Origin: CAZEAN01 sp964510225
GTDB lineage: Bacteria > Planctomycetota > Planctomycetia > Isosphaerales > Isosphaeraceae
DNA length: 64,000 bases
Direction of reading: 5' to 3'
Assembly (NCBI GenBank): GCA_964510225.1
Contig: CAZEAN010000010.1
Location: 11,309 to 75,308 of the forward strand
Within the stretch, counting starts at the first letter, position 1, and each line of letters starts with the position of its first letter. Shown piece by piece: positions 50,927-60,281 of this stretch. The translations under genes and the position numbers were made by a program. The notes below the pieces were generated by a model that did not search any database, was not told the DNA's origin, and was given only the letters and a program-made list of their open reading frames with translations.

Positions 50927-53674
50927 TCAGCTCTCTTGGTCACCGTCGACGTCGGACCAGAACCAACGTGGTCCGAGCAATCGGGTCCCTGGGCCAAGGT
51001 CTAAATCAAGATCCTCGAAAGCCAGACGCAGCGCTTGATCCCGAGAACGGAGCAGATACGCTTCCGCGGTCTCCACGCGATAGACTGCCAGCTCCGTCAC
51101 CCCGTCACCGTCGTGATCAGCCGGACCGGGATCATCCTCAGGCGAGCCGAACGCCTGGTCGATTGCACCGCCGCTGGAGAGGATCGCGAACCAGTGCGCA
51201 GCCCCCGGAATAATCTCACTTTCTCGGAGATAGATGGCGGGGTCAGCCTTCCCGTCCCCATCGTAATCGCCAGGGATCGCCATATCTCCCGAGACGTCGA
51301 AGGCCTGATCGATCACACCACCACCGGAGAGAATCGCGAACCAGTGTGAACCTCCCTGCTCAAGGTCACTTTCCTGGCGGTAAACACCCAGGTCGGTCAC
51401 CCCATCGCCGTCATAATCCGCCGGTACCGCTTCATCACCATCAGCGCCAAACGGATTGTTGAAAACACCGCCACCGGAAAGAACTACAAACCAGTGGGCA
51501 GCGTCCGGAACGAGATCACTCACTCGACGGTAGACACCCAAGTCGGTCACCCCTTCGCCATCATAATCCGCTGGTACCGCTTCATCACCTGCAGCACCGA
51601 ACGGTTGGTTGATCACACCGCCACCGGAGAGAACGACGAACCAGTGGGCAGCGTCCGGCACGAAGTCGCTGACGGGTCGGTAAACACCGAGGTCGGTCAC
51701 CCCATCGCCATCGTAATCTCCCGGAATCGCGATATCACCTGGGGCACCGAAATGGAGAGTCTCCTGTTCTCCATCCGCGTAGGTGATAACCCAGTTGGCC
51801 GAGTCCGGATCGAAGACGAGGAGATCTGCACGACGATCACCATCGGCGTCGAAGTACCGAGAAGCTGAGCCTACCGATGCAGGATCGTCGCCATAGAGGG
51901 TGTCATAAATGTATGAACGATAGAGAAAGCCAGGGTAATTCATCGATTGCAGGTAGTCGATCGTGCCATCGGGAAGTACCTCAATCGTCTGCCTGACACC
52001 GATTCCGGGCGTAAAAACAAAGTTCCCATTGGACAGTTGCTGCGCACTCCCAACTGCTCGTGCGTACACGCCTAGATCGGCGTTGAGCACGAGTGTAGCC
52101 TCCATGGTCTCCTCATCGAGGAGAAAGGCTTGCCCGCGACTATTCGCATCCGGGTTCTCACTCTGTCGCGTGTTCCCGTTATCAAAGAGCAAGAGCGTGT
52201 TGTCGTCGATGTACTGTGCATCGTGCTGGTGAGTGAACCATGGGTAGGGATCAGAGGAATTGATCGTAAAATCCCCGTCCGGTCCCAACCGCCAGACCAC
52301 GTCACCGTCGCCGGTCCCGTTGGCATAATCAATCTTGATCACCCAATCAAGCGAACGCACAGAGATCACCAGGTTGGCGTCCAAGGGTGACCAGCCGATG
52401 GAGTTCGAATGCAACCAGTCTTCCGGACCTTCGCCCTGGGTAGGAAGGCGGTTGGTGTCAAGCCAATCAAACGCGTCCCAGACCCAATCCAACTCCAAGT
52501 TTTCGTTGAAAACGAGAACCATGTCGCCGATGTACTCGGTAGGAGTGCCGTCGAGATCGACGGTCCGTTCAGTTCCGCCCAAGACTGCAGTATGCCCGTT
52601 GGGCAAACGCAGGAGATCGTGGTGGAACCAGAGGATTGGCTCGTGTCCTAACGCTTCTAGTTTTTCGTTAGTCGCAGCAACATTCGTTTCCCAAAGAATG
52701 TTGCCGGCCAGGTCGACTTCCCAGATCGTCCCGCCAGCACCATTAACGGACTGTTCACGGCTCATCATCAGCAACGTGCCGCCCGGGACGAGTCGATCCG
52801 TTGTTTGCCCGGCCCCATGCGTCATCTCATCGAAGTACCAGACGATGTTACCCATTCGGTCCGTGGCGAGGGTGCTGACTACTTCGAGTGGAACCTCACC
52901 ATCTCTCCGCTGAGCAATTCCTTGAAGGAGAATCAGATCCTGCGCAGGATCAGCCTCAGCCTCAGCTCCAGGTTCTTGTGTAAAAGTAGGGAACGTCAGG
53001 TCTGACGGCAGTGCACCGCTCGTGAAGCTCAAGGGATCGGAGGTCGTTCCATCGTTGAGGACATGCCTCATCTCGTAGGTTGTCTCGGGCAACATCCCAG
53101 CGACGAGGAAGTTCGTACTTTTTCCTGGGACGATCGGCTGCCTCGCGGTTTCGGTCCAGGCCTGGCCAGAGTCCAGTACTCTGAACTCAACACGCATGTA
53201 AATCCCGGAGGAGGGTGGCGCGCTGTAGAGAGCAATCAGAGGGTTAGAGGTTGGGCTGATTGTAGCCTCGGATCCTTCAACGACCGAAATCGCCGTGTGG
53301 AAAGCACTCGTTGACTGCCCGGTCACCGCAGAAAAACCGTCCTTGACAGTGACCAGGATCTCATAACTCCCCTCCTGTATCGGATTCCAGGTGAAGCTAT
53401 CAACAGGACTGAAGTCACGGACCACACGGAGTTCACCGTCGGTCGATCCAACGCTGAACTGATATACCGGATCCTCGATAGGCTCGTCGGTCGAAGCCGT
53501 CCAGGTGACTGGATTTCCGACCAAGGGTTCGGTGGGGAAACTACCCGTGAGCGTAACCGATAGGAAATAGCGCTCCTCAAGTGAGTTGCACTGAGGCTGA
53601 TACCATCGGGACCGGCGCACTGATCTGTAGCTAGCCATGACCCGCCTGTCGATGTCTGACGACCATTGGAACAT
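50927..53674 (-). CDS. Exported arylsulfotransferase-like protein with C-terminal FG-GAP/VCBS repeats
   Basis: This protein of ~915 residues has no classical signal peptide but carries a basic N-terminus and the motif NSLEERYFLS, which resembles the planctomycete export tag LEPRxLLS. Beta-sandwich regions (~30-210) precede an arylsulfotransferase (ASST) propeller (~230-600). ASST marks are WFHHDLLRLPNGHTAVLGG, DWLHSNSIGWSPLDANLVIS and WFTHQHDAQYIDDNT, containing the conserved histidines. ASST enzymes transfer sulfate between phenolic compounds. The last ~290 residues contain 4-5 tandem 50-residue repeats with calcium-site-like DYDGDGVTDLGVY, typical of FG-GAP/VCBS integrin-like propellers. 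ATG at 53674 is preceded by AAAGGACC; 53722 is the alternative. Activity is inferred. Confidence 0.8.
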   Translation of the reverse strand: MFQWSSDIDRRVMASYRSVRRSRWYQPQCNSLEERYFLSVTLTGSFPTEPLVGNPVTWTASTDEPIEDPVYQFSVGSTDGELRVVRDFSPVDSFTWNPIQEGSYEILVTVKDGFSAVTGQSTSAFHTAISVVEGSEATISPTSNPLIALYSAPPSSGIYMRVEFRVLDSGQAWTETARQPIVPGKSTNFLVAGMLPETTYEMRHVLNDGTTSDPLSFTSGALPSDLTFPTFTQEPGAEAEADPAQDLILLQGIAQRRDGEVPLEVVSTLATDRMGNIVWYFDEMTHGAGQTTDRLVPGGTLLMMSREQSVNGAGGTIWEVDLAGNILWETNVAATNEKLEALGHEPILWFHHDLLRLPNGHTAVLGGTERTVDLDGTPTEYIGDMVLVFNENLELDWVWDAFDWLDTNRLPTQGEGPEDWLHSNSIGWSPLDANLVISVRSLDWVIKIDYANGTGDGDVVWRLGPDGDFTINSSDPYPWFTHQHDAQYIDDNTLLLFDNGNTRQSENPDANSRGQAFLLDEETMEATLVLNADLGVYARAVGSAQQLSNGNFVFTPGIGVRQTIEVLPDGTIDYLQSMNYPGFLYRSYIYDTLYGDDPASVGSASRYFDADGDRRADLLVFDPDSANWVITYADGEQETLHFGAPGDIAIPGDYDGDGVTDLGVYRPVSDFVPDAAHWFVVLSGGGVINQPFGAAGDEAVPADYDGEGVTDLGVYRRVSDLVPDAAHWFVVLSGGGVFNNPFGADGDEAVPADYDGDGVTDLGVYRQESDLEQGGSHWFAILSGGGVIDQAFDVSGDMAIPGDYDGDGKADPAIYLRESEIIPGAAHWFAILSSGGAIDQAFGSPEDDPGPADHDGDGVTELAVYRVETAEAYLLRSRDQALRLAFEDLDLDLGPGTRLLGPRWFWSDVDGDQES
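51090..51745 (-). repeat. Tandem 150-bp repeats in the FG-GAP region
   Basis: About 4.3 copies of a 150-bp unit run within the arylsulfotransferase-like gene. The same landmark beginning CCAGTG recurs exactly at 51191, 51341, 51491 and 51641, one period apart. Each unit encodes a 50-residue module with DYDGDGVTDLGVYR and HWFVVLSGGGV. Confidence 0.85.
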
Positions 53675-54354
53675 CGGAAAAGGTCCTTTGAAGAGAGTAG
53701 CAGCTCCGAGAATCCGAGCCATGCGAGACCGACGGATCGTGCGAGTTAAGCGTTAAATTCACCAACCACGCCCTGCGCTAAAGCAATCGGATGTGTCTGG
53801 TAGTTGGCCCGAATCAAGGGTGCCGAGATTCCCTCGGGAGTTGCTTTCGATCGCAAGGGAGAGAGTATTGCTGAATTCCAGTAGTGTCTGAATCCACTCT
53901 CATCCGGATGAACAAAACTACCATTCTGACGAATCATCGATGCCAAAAACCGAGGCGAGCCTATTCGATCTAGTCTGACTCGACCCCCCAAAGAATGGGA
54001 TAGAGAAGGTAACGGAGTTCGCCCCTCTTAATTTTCGGCCTCAGCCGGATCGAAACATGCAAGTATTGCCATTCCAGCTACTTAAGCAGATATATGATAA
54101 CCTCACAATCGCATCCTGTCAACCCAGACAATCCAAACTTCGCAAACGGCGAAGTTGGCCCAGATTAATCAATTACGATCCCTGGAGTGTCAACAACGCC
54201 GGTTGCGTCATCCCAACCGACAGATCGTTCTCGCAGGGATAACGGAGACGATCATCGCCGTCTCCGAGACGATGGAGATGACCAGAATGATCGGTCTTCT
54301 AGTGACGCTAGGGCCACCTTCTGCGATTTTCCGGAGAAGCAGTCGTTTGGCTTT
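53675..54354. other. 680-base gap with hairpins
   Basis: No convincing gene was found here. An 81-codon minus-strand frame (53746-53991) lacks a ribosome-binding site and domain. Two perfect 8-bp hairpins are present: AACTTCGC/GCGAAGTT (54136-54156, 5-base loop) and CGGAGACG/CGTCTCCG (54243-54266, 8-base loop). The second lies ~90 bases past the stop of the leftward membrane gene and may end its transcript. Confidence 0.4.
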
Positions 54355-54795
54355 TCAGAACTGGAAGGCAATCCGGAGAATCTCAGCGATCACCAAACCC
54401 AAGGCTCCGATCCCAATCCAACCGAGGATGATCCCTCGACGTGCACGGGGACCAGGTTGTTGCCGGCTTTTGGAGACGCTCAGGAAGAGGCCAATCGCCG
54501 CAAAGATCGCCGAAGCAAAGATCCCGAGCCCGGTAACGATTAAGGTGATCAAGAGCCGGATCGCCGCATCACGATCGACCTGTCCCTCCTCCGATTCTGG
54601 GAGGGGGATCGGCGGTTTCAGCAGGAAGTAGGAGGCAATGGTAACCAACCAGAGTGAGATCCCAAGAATCGAGAAGCTCGGACCGAGCCGACTTGCTCGG
54701 ACTGAAGCCCCGACTCCCGGCGCCGCATTTGATTCAGAATTCGGATTTGGTGTTCTTGAATGATCGCCTGCCACCAGAACCTCGTCGGACCTCAT
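54355..54795 (-). CDS. Small membrane protein, function unknown
   Basis: I do not recognise this protein of ~146 residues. After a polar N-terminal region (~40 residues) it shows three hydrophobic segments: FSILGISLWLVTIASYFLL, AIRLLITLIVTGLGIFASAI with AAIGLFLSV, and IILGWIGIGALGLVIAEIL. A basic loop (SKSRQQPGPRARRG) sits before the last. Start at ATG 54795 is a guess because no ribosome-binding site is visible; a longer frame to 54888 exists. It is divergent from the small secreted gene next to it. Confidence 0.55.
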   Translation of the reverse strand: MRSDEVLVAGDHSRTPNPNSESNAAPGVGASVRASRLGPSFSILGISLWLVTIASYFLLKPPIPLPESEEGQVDRDAAIRLLITLIVTGLGIFASAIFAAIGLFLSVSKSRQQPGPRARRGIILGWIGIGALGLVIAEILRIAFQF

Positions 54796-54906
54796 TGAAT
54801 TCAATCGAACTTGTCTCGGTTGAACAACTACGATAAGTTTAGCCGGCCCTAGAGGACCGACAACAGTCGATCGCGGAATCAGCGTCACCAGTGGAAGGAC
54901 CCAATT

Positions 54907-55275
54907 ATGTCGATCCGAACGATTGCCACCCTAAGCATTCTGCTTTGTCTCACGGTCGTCGCCGCAGCCGAACAACGGGGAAAGCAGGCGATCGGTCTCG
55001 AACCACTATTGTTTGACGCAACGGAAGAGAAACCAGCGAACGAAGCAAGCTCCCCAACCCTTACTGCGAAGCAATTTATTGCCGAGGGTGAGCAGCAACC
55101 GGATTTACAGATCGAAACCTTAACATCGCGTCGCGATGCCCTCCTCAAGGCAATCGGAAGGGCGCTCGATCAAGCAAAGTCCACACCATCAGTTCCTCAG
55201 AATAGCTCGAACCCATTGAGGCTGGAGCCACCGGTCGTGGAAACAGGACGATCACCTATCATCGAGCCACTCTAA
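54907..55275 (+). CDS. Small secreted protein of unknown function
   Basis: This 122-residue protein has a signal peptide (TIATLSILLCLTVVAAA) and a polar, disordered-looking mature region with no recognised domain. GAAGGA precedes the ATG by seven bases, which supports translation. Its function cannot be inferred. It converges on the DUF1080 gene. Confidence 0.65.
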   Translation: MSIRTIATLSILLCLTVVAAAEQRGKQAIGLEPLLFDATEEKPANEASSPTLTAKQFIAEGEQQPDLQIETLTSRRDALLKAIGRALDQAKSTPSVPQNSSNPLRLEPPVVETGRSPIIEPL

Positions 55276-55292
55276 GAGTGATCAGATCCGGG

Positions 55293-55976
55293 TCACTCAG
55301 ATCCAATTCGCTTAAGCATCACCTTGCGGAACTCGATCCGATACCCTTCAGCCTCAAGCCCAACGTAACCCTCTGAGAACTGGCAACGGTCCCAATCGTT
55401 GGTGATCACCCCATTCACTCGGAGTCTGATCCGGGGCCCTTCGAACTGTAACTCGATCGAGTTCCACTCGCCGGCGGGCTTCATTTGATTCTCGGTCAAT
55501 TCACCTCGGAAGTTGATCCGAGCGATGGTGCCGTCAACTGGCGTATCGCCAAAGAGAAATCCACCGGAACCACCGCCGAGCTGTGCCTGGTGCCAGATCT
55601 TTCCGTCAGCCGAGTTCCTCACGAAGACACCAGAGTTGTAGCGACGGAGCCCGGAATCCCGAGGGGTGAATCGTGCTTCTACTCGGAAGATCCCGTCGGC
55701 AATTTCTTGATCCCAGCGCAGCCATTCATGGCCGAGATCGCCTTCACAAACGAGAGAGCCGGTCTCGGAATCGAGCGACCACTGAGATTCAGGATTGAGC
55801 GTTGCTCGTGGAGGAATCGGCACTCGAGTCCATCCTTGAAGCGTCGGACCCGATTCTTGGAGGAGATCGACCCAACCCTCCTTCTCAACTTTCAACGCAT
55901 CTTGCGATGGGTCGGTCTTAAGTTCTTCAGAGACTGCTAAGATCGCGATCGTCGCCATGGTGATGTAGGCAGTCAT
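55293..55976 (-). CDS. DUF1080 (3-keto-disaccharide hydrolase family) secreted protein
   Basis: This 227-residue protein has a short N-terminal hydrophobic segment (YITMATIAILAVS) and one DUF1080 concanavalin-like domain: GIFRVEARFTPRD, GLRRYNSGVFVR, GDTPVDGTIARINFRGE, GEWNSIELQFEG and FSEGYVGLEAEGYRIEFRKV. The family includes 3-keto-disaccharide hydrolases and is greatly expanded in Planctomycetota. GAGG precedes the ATG by seven bases. The protein is probably periplasmic or extracellular. Confidence 0.9.
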   Translation of the reverse strand: MTAYITMATIAILAVSEELKTDPSQDALKVEKEGWVDLLQESGPTLQGWTRVPIPPRATLNPESQWSLDSETGSLVCEGDLGHEWLRWDQEIADGIFRVEARFTPRDSGLRRYNSGVFVRNSADGKIWHQAQLGGGSGGFLFGDTPVDGTIARINFRGELTENQMKPAGEWNSIELQFEGPRIRLRVNGVITNDWDRCQFSEGYVGLEAEGYRIEFRKVMLKRIGSE

Positions 55977-56038
55977 TCTAAACCTCGTGATAAAACGTTG
56001 GTAGGAACCGACATCAATAGACCAGGGAGTGGCAAGAA

Positions 56039-56734
56039 ATGATCGTCCGAGGACTGATCGGCGGACTCTTTCAAGTGGCGTTATTTTATGGTCTGCTGAT
56101 CATCCCCGCTGGACTCATTCCCGGTGGGACTTGGTACTGGCCTCGTGCCCTCCTCTTCGTTGCAGTCTATGGGCTCGTGTTGGAGTTCTCGGTCATCGCT
56201 CTGGGAATATTCGCCCCAGCGAGCCTCGAAGCGCGATTAAGAGTCCCGGTCTCCCGGAAACAGCCGGTAGCAGACCGCTTTGTCACGCTCTTGCTCTTCC
56301 TCTTGATTCCGGCATGGTTTGTCTTGATTCCGATCGACGTCTTTTATCTGAAACTGCTCCCGATGCCCAAATTGCTCGTCTCAGTTCTCGGGGGACTGGT
56401 CGCCCTCGTCGGGTTCGGGATCAGCGTTCTCGCAATCTATCAGAACTCATTCGCCGTTCCTATCGTGGAAGATCAGACGGATCGTGGACAGGAGCTGGTC
56501 GATCATGGACTCTACGGAATTGTCCGCCACCCCCTTTATCTAGGTTTAATTCCCTTTACCGGTGGGATTGCGCTCTGGCTCCAAAGTTATGCCAGTTTGA
56601 TTGCTGTCCTCTTAGTGCTAGTGGTTTTGATTATGCGGATCTGGGTAGAGGAGCGAACCTTGCGTAAGGTCCTTCCGGGCTATGGGGACTACACCCGGAA
56701 GGTCCCATACCGTCTCTTGCCGTTCGTCTGGTGA
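56039..56734 (+). CDS. Isoprenylcysteine carboxyl methyltransferase-family membrane protein
   Basis: This 231-residue protein has about five to six membrane segments and the C-terminal ICMT/PEMT SAM-binding pattern: LVDHGLYGIVRHPLYLGLI and EERTLRKVLPGYGDYTRKV (Arg-His-Pro and Glu-Glu motifs). Bacterial members methylate unknown lipids or small molecules. GGGAG precedes the ATG by about nine bases. It converges on the PVC heme gene. Confidence 0.88.
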   Translation: MIVRGLIGGLFQVALFYGLLIIPAGLIPGGTWYWPRALLFVAVYGLVLEFSVIALGIFAPASLEARLRVPVSRKQPVADRFVTLLLFLLIPAWFVLIPIDVFYLKLLPMPKLLVSVLGGLVALVGFGISVLAIYQNSFAVPIVEDQTDRGQELVDHGLYGIVRHPLYLGLIPFTGGIALWLQSYASLIAVLLVLVVLIMRIWVEERTLRKVLPGYGDYTRKVPYRLLPFVW

Positions 56735-56773
56735 TTTCCGACCGTCACGAAGGTTGGCTTTGGCGTCTGAGGC

Positions 56774-57436
56774 TCAACGACTCGCCTTGAGAAAGACGAT
56801 GAGATCGGCGAGTTCCTGATCTGAGAGTTGCTGATCAAGCCCGGAAGGCATAACCGAAGTGGTACCCGGACGGATCGCTTCGATTTCAGACCGAAGGACT
56901 CGGACTCGATCCTCAGGACCAAGAGCTAAAGTCATCGCGTCGCTCGTCTCTTCGACCACTGTCCCGCTGTAGATCCGACCATCAACCGTGGCGATGAGGA
57001 CAGGCTCGAAGCTCCTCACGAAGCTGGCCGACGGATCGATAATCGCCTCCAGGAGATCCCGCTCGGTCCGAATTGCACCGATCCGGGTCAAATCGGGCCC
57101 GATCTGCCCACCGACATAGCCCATCGTATGACACGACCGACAGGCACCTTTTTGACCATTGAAGATCGCCTGTCCGCGACGGAGGTCTCCCTGCGCCACC
57201 ATCGGGAGGAGTTCCTCGATCCGGTTTCGCGTCCCTGACCCGTCAGAATCGAGTTCTTCGAAGAGTTCTATGGTCTCATCAGCTTCAAGCACTGTAGGAC
57301 CAAACTTCTCGAACAGAGTCCGGAGGTCGCCAGGGCGCAATACAGATCGTGCAGGAGCACTTGCGAGCCCCTCGACTAAAGCTAGGCCAAGCGCATCGTC
57401 ATCAAGTTGTTTGAAGGCCTGGATGAGTTGGGGCAA
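56774..57436 (-). CDS. C-terminal heme-binding part of an interrupted PVC-type cytochrome protein
   Basis: This frame encodes ~220 residues with a single c-type heme motif, GACRSCHTMGYVGGQIGPDL. It is followed by the planctomycete-type domain DLLEAIIDPSASFVRSFEP and ends LSDQELADLIVFLKASR. It lies in the same reading frame as the large upstream gene, separated only by a TGA (57518-57520) and 27 sense codons, among them RHRVAVINRFNDVG, a typical part of the intact family. If translated alone it would start at TTG 57436; otherwise it belongs to the upstream gene as the C-terminus of a nonsense-interrupted or misread protein. Confidence 0.7.
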   Translation of the reverse strand: MPQLIQAFKQLDDDALGLALVEGLASAPARSVLRPGDLRTLFEKFGPTVLEADETIELFEELDSDGSGTRNRIEELLPMVAQGDLRRGQAIFNGQKGACRSCHTMGYVGGQIGPDLTRIGAIRTERDLLEAIIDPSASFVRSFEPVLIATVDGRIYSGTVVEETSDAMTLALGPEDRVRVLRSEIEAIRPGTTSVMPSGLDQQLSDQELADLIVFLKASR

Positions 57437-57517
57437 TGCAAGAGGCCCAACATCATTGAATCGGTTAATTACCGCAACCCGATGCCTAACAGTAAGTCCA
57501 GCCGAACCAACGAGAGT

Positions 57518-59893
57518 TCATGCGCGCGTTTGATCGGTTGCGGACTGATCGGATGTCGTCAAATCGAGTAGAAAGGTAAAGAGCGCTGGATCAACATCAG
57601 TGAGTCCGCCAGGAAGTGCCACCAACGCATCAAGTCGCGTCGATACCGGAAGTGCCCGATTCTGTGCTTGGAGAGTCAATGGTGACTGGAGCACACTCAA
57701 TTGTTCGTTGCTGCCCCGGAGAGCTTGAGCCGCCGCTACAGCACGATGACTCAGGTCGACATCACTCTCTCCGATCAACTGAGCTACAGCTTTAATCCAG
57801 GAATCGGGTGCAGGGTCTAGATCCGTACGGGCAATCACTTCGAGCGCAAGTATCCGAGCCGGCTTCGAGTCCACCCCCGAGTCGCACAATACTTCCGCAA
57901 TCAGATCGGCAATCGCGGAGGACGATTCAAGTCCCCTGAGCTGATTCATGAGCAGTACTCGTTGATCGGGACTCTGATCTCCAATGTCCTTGATCTGGCT
58001 CCGGTAGTAGTGAGCCAGGTCTTCCCCCCACTCCGGATGTCGACTCGCAATCCAGGCGACTGCTTCCTGCAGTCGAGGGTCGCTGTCGGATAGTCTTGGG
58101 ACAACTTCATCTGCGTCGAGGTGATCTCCCGCAATCTGATCGAGTGCGATCAGTGTGACGCGTTGTACTTCCGACTCCTCGGACTTGAGGCCGAGCCGTG
58201 TTGGTGTTGGGGCCCCCAATTCAATCAACGCGTAGGTAAGCGAATGGAGTAACGCCCAGTCCTCCGAAGACAATGATCTCACGGCATCGAGGAGATCAGG
58301 AACGACTGAAGGATCATTCAAACGGCCGAGGGCTTCAGCCGCCGCACGACGATTCTGCGGCGTCCCTTCTCTCAGGATTCTCCGGACTTCCTCCAGCGCG
58401 CCTCGATCCCTCTGGACCGAGACAACATGGAGCGCAGCCTGCCTAACCGTCTCGCTACGGTCTGCAAGTCCAATACGTCCGAGAGACCGAGCTTGAGCAT
58501 CATCGATACGGCAGGAAGCCCAAATCGCATTTCGTCGCGCTTCGGCAGACTCCGATTCATGAAGAACGTCCAACAACGACTCCAAGGCCAGTTCGCCTCG
58601 ACCGGCGAGCACCTTCAACGACCGTGATCGAACAGCTGGCCGAGGATCATCAAGAAGATCAGCGAGCCGATCGTTATCGAGATTCTCCCAATCGAGTTTT
58701 AGCCCCCGAGGATCTTCGACTCTTGGGTGATCCTTCCGTCGAATCCGGTAGATAGCCCCCGGGAGATCAGGCTTCCAGAGTTGTGAGGTCGGGCAACAAA
58801 GCTTGTACCAACCGCCCGTGTCAACGACCAGGAGCGAGCCGTCGGCATCTTCAAGGACATCGGTGGGATGAAAATCAGTGTCCTCGACTCTTAGGAAAGG
58901 AGCATCGATCGTGCGGAAGGACGCTCGATCTTGGACGACCTGATGACGACTGACCGTCCTTAGGTTGAACTGACAAGCAAAGAGATTGTTCAGAAACTCT
59001 ACGCCAAAGGCAGTACTTTGGTAGCACTCAAGCCCGGCGGGTGCAGCAGGACCGAGGTGGGTTAGGGGTGGCAACACTCCAGGTTGAGTTCGAGGGTGGC
59101 CCTCAAGGACACCGTGGGTTTTGCCATAAAGACCACCATAGAGGGCGTGGATCAAACCGTCACGAAAACCACCCGCCGGATATTGAAGGAAGGTAGTACT
59201 GAAAATTCGCTCTCCACCAGGAGTAAAGACAACGTCAACCGGATTATCCATCCCTCCAGTCATCACCGGTTCAATAGGTCCCGTTCCATCCAATCTCCGT
59301 CGAAAAATATGGGCGGCCTTCGTCACCCATGGCTCACCACCGTCACGCTCGTATGACTGTGCTGCGAAGGCTCCTTTACACCAATAAATCCAACCATCGA
59401 GACCCTCATAAGGACCGTGGAGATCGTTAGCGCAGCCAGTGAGCGTCTTGCCGTCAAACCAGACTTCTCGATGTTCAGCAATTCCATCCTGATCTTCGTC
59501 AGTCAACTTCCAAATCTCGGGCGGAGCCGATACATACAATGAGCCGTTTGTCCAAAGCGTCCCTTCAGGAAACATCATCCGGTCAGCGAAGATTGTCCGG
59601 TGATCGAACTCTCCATCACCATCGTGATCTTCTAACCGGAGAATTCGGTGCGGCTTTTCCTGCAACTGCACTTGAACCGGATCATTCGAACCCGAAGATT
59701 CCGCTACATAGAGCCGACCCCATTCATCGAAGGCAGCCGTGATCGGGCGTTCGACCAAGGGAGGGCCCGCGACACATTCGATGCTGAAGCCATCGGGTAG
59801 AGAAAAGCGTCGGCCATCGAGATCGATCGTTTCGGCTCTGGTAAGTCCGCTCGATCCAATCCAACAGCAGAGAATCACGATGGCTTGTCTCAT
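57518..59893 (-). CDS. PVC-type membrane-bound dehydrogenase/HEAT protein, N-terminal part
   Basis: This protein of ~791 residues has a signal peptide (IVILCCWIGSSGLTRA) and the N-terminal PVC dehydrogenase-like beta-propeller (FSIECVAGPPLVERPITAAF, RLYVAESSGSND, GGMDNPVDVVFTPGG, PTDVLEDADGSLLVVDTGGWY). About ten HEAT-like repeats follow (~residues 420-760). In intact relatives this chain ends with a c-type cytochrome domain. Here TGA stops it, and the rest continues in the same frame as the next feature. ATG at 59893 follows GGAG at seven bases, so a longer frame to 60082 is unlikely. The family probably acts in periplasmic oxidation of carbohydrates; substrate unknown. Confidence 0.85.
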   Translation of the reverse strand: MRQAIVILCCWIGSSGLTRAETIDLDGRRFSLPDGFSIECVAGPPLVERPITAAFDEWGRLYVAESSGSNDPVQVQLQEKPHRILRLEDHDGDGEFDHRTIFADRMMFPEGTLWTNGSLYVSAPPEIWKLTDEDQDGIAEHREVWFDGKTLTGCANDLHGPYEGLDGWIYWCKGAFAAQSYERDGGEPWVTKAAHIFRRRLDGTGPIEPVMTGGMDNPVDVVFTPGGERIFSTTFLQYPAGGFRDGLIHALYGGLYGKTHGVLEGHPRTQPGVLPPLTHLGPAAPAGLECYQSTAFGVEFLNNLFACQFNLRTVSRHQVVQDRASFRTIDAPFLRVEDTDFHPTDVLEDADGSLLVVDTGGWYKLCCPTSQLWKPDLPGAIYRIRRKDHPRVEDPRGLKLDWENLDNDRLADLLDDPRPAVRSRSLKVLAGRGELALESLLDVLHESESAEARRNAIWASCRIDDAQARSLGRIGLADRSETVRQAALHVVSVQRDRGALEEVRRILREGTPQNRRAAAEALGRLNDPSVVPDLLDAVRSLSSEDWALLHSLTYALIELGAPTPTRLGLKSEESEVQRVTLIALDQIAGDHLDADEVVPRLSDSDPRLQEAVAWIASRHPEWGEDLAHYYRSQIKDIGDQSPDQRVLLMNQLRGLESSSAIADLIAEVLCDSGVDSKPARILALEVIARTDLDPAPDSWIKAVAQLIGESDVDLSHRAVAAAQALRGSNEQLSVLQSPLTLQAQNRALPVSTRLDALVALPGGLTDVDPALFTFLLDLTTSDQSATDQTRA

Positions 59894-60281
59894 CAATCGG
59901 CTCCTCTGAACGTTGCATGCTTCTCGGATGATGATCCAGTGCGTCGTCAGAATTCGAGTTGAGCCTGTCGGCGGAGCAGTTGCAAGACCCTGTACGACGC
60001 GATCGACTCGTTGTTGATCAGGTTCGAACTCTGATCCAATCTCGATCAACTCCGATCCCCCAGGTCCGATCGTCACCTCCACGGAGGATATTGGAACACC
60101 GCTTCCTCGGATTGCATGTTCACGTCTAATTCAAAGATGACCTCGCCAAGAGTTTGGCGAGGTCAAAAAATCTCAGCATCCACATTTGATTACAAAAATT
60201 GATTCAATGATCATTAGTGAAATAATTGCCCAGACAATTATTGGCTGGTCTCAGCGTCGAAACTAGATAGCGGAGAATAGC
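59894..60281. other. 388-base gap upstream of PVC gene
   Basis: The gap between the Dabb gene and the PVC heme gene. It contains the 11-bp hairpin annotated at 60139-60164 and presumably the promoter of the PVC gene. No other element was recognised. Confidence 0.35.
60139..60164. terminator. 11-bp hairpin downstream of Dabb gene
   Basis: GACCTCGCCAA (60139-60149) and TTGGCGAGGTC (60154-60164) pair perfectly around a 4-base loop. It follows the leftward Dabb gene by ~120 bases. On the + strand a run of six A follows; on the minus strand the T-run precedes the stem, so it is not a classical intrinsic terminator on either strand. Confidence 0.5.

Noticed and set aside
53746..53991. An 81-codon minus-strand frame upstream of the ASST-like gene.
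   Set aside because: There is no ribosome-binding site and no domain; composition looks random.
54155..54631. A long + strand frame opposite the small membrane gene.
   Set aside because: It is antisense to the membrane protein, basic and without hydrophobic domains, so it looks like a shadow.
57500..57525. Selenocysteine at the in-frame TGA of the PVC heme gene.
   Set aside because: No SECIS-like hairpin is visible after the TGA, and the position is in HEAT-type helical sequence.
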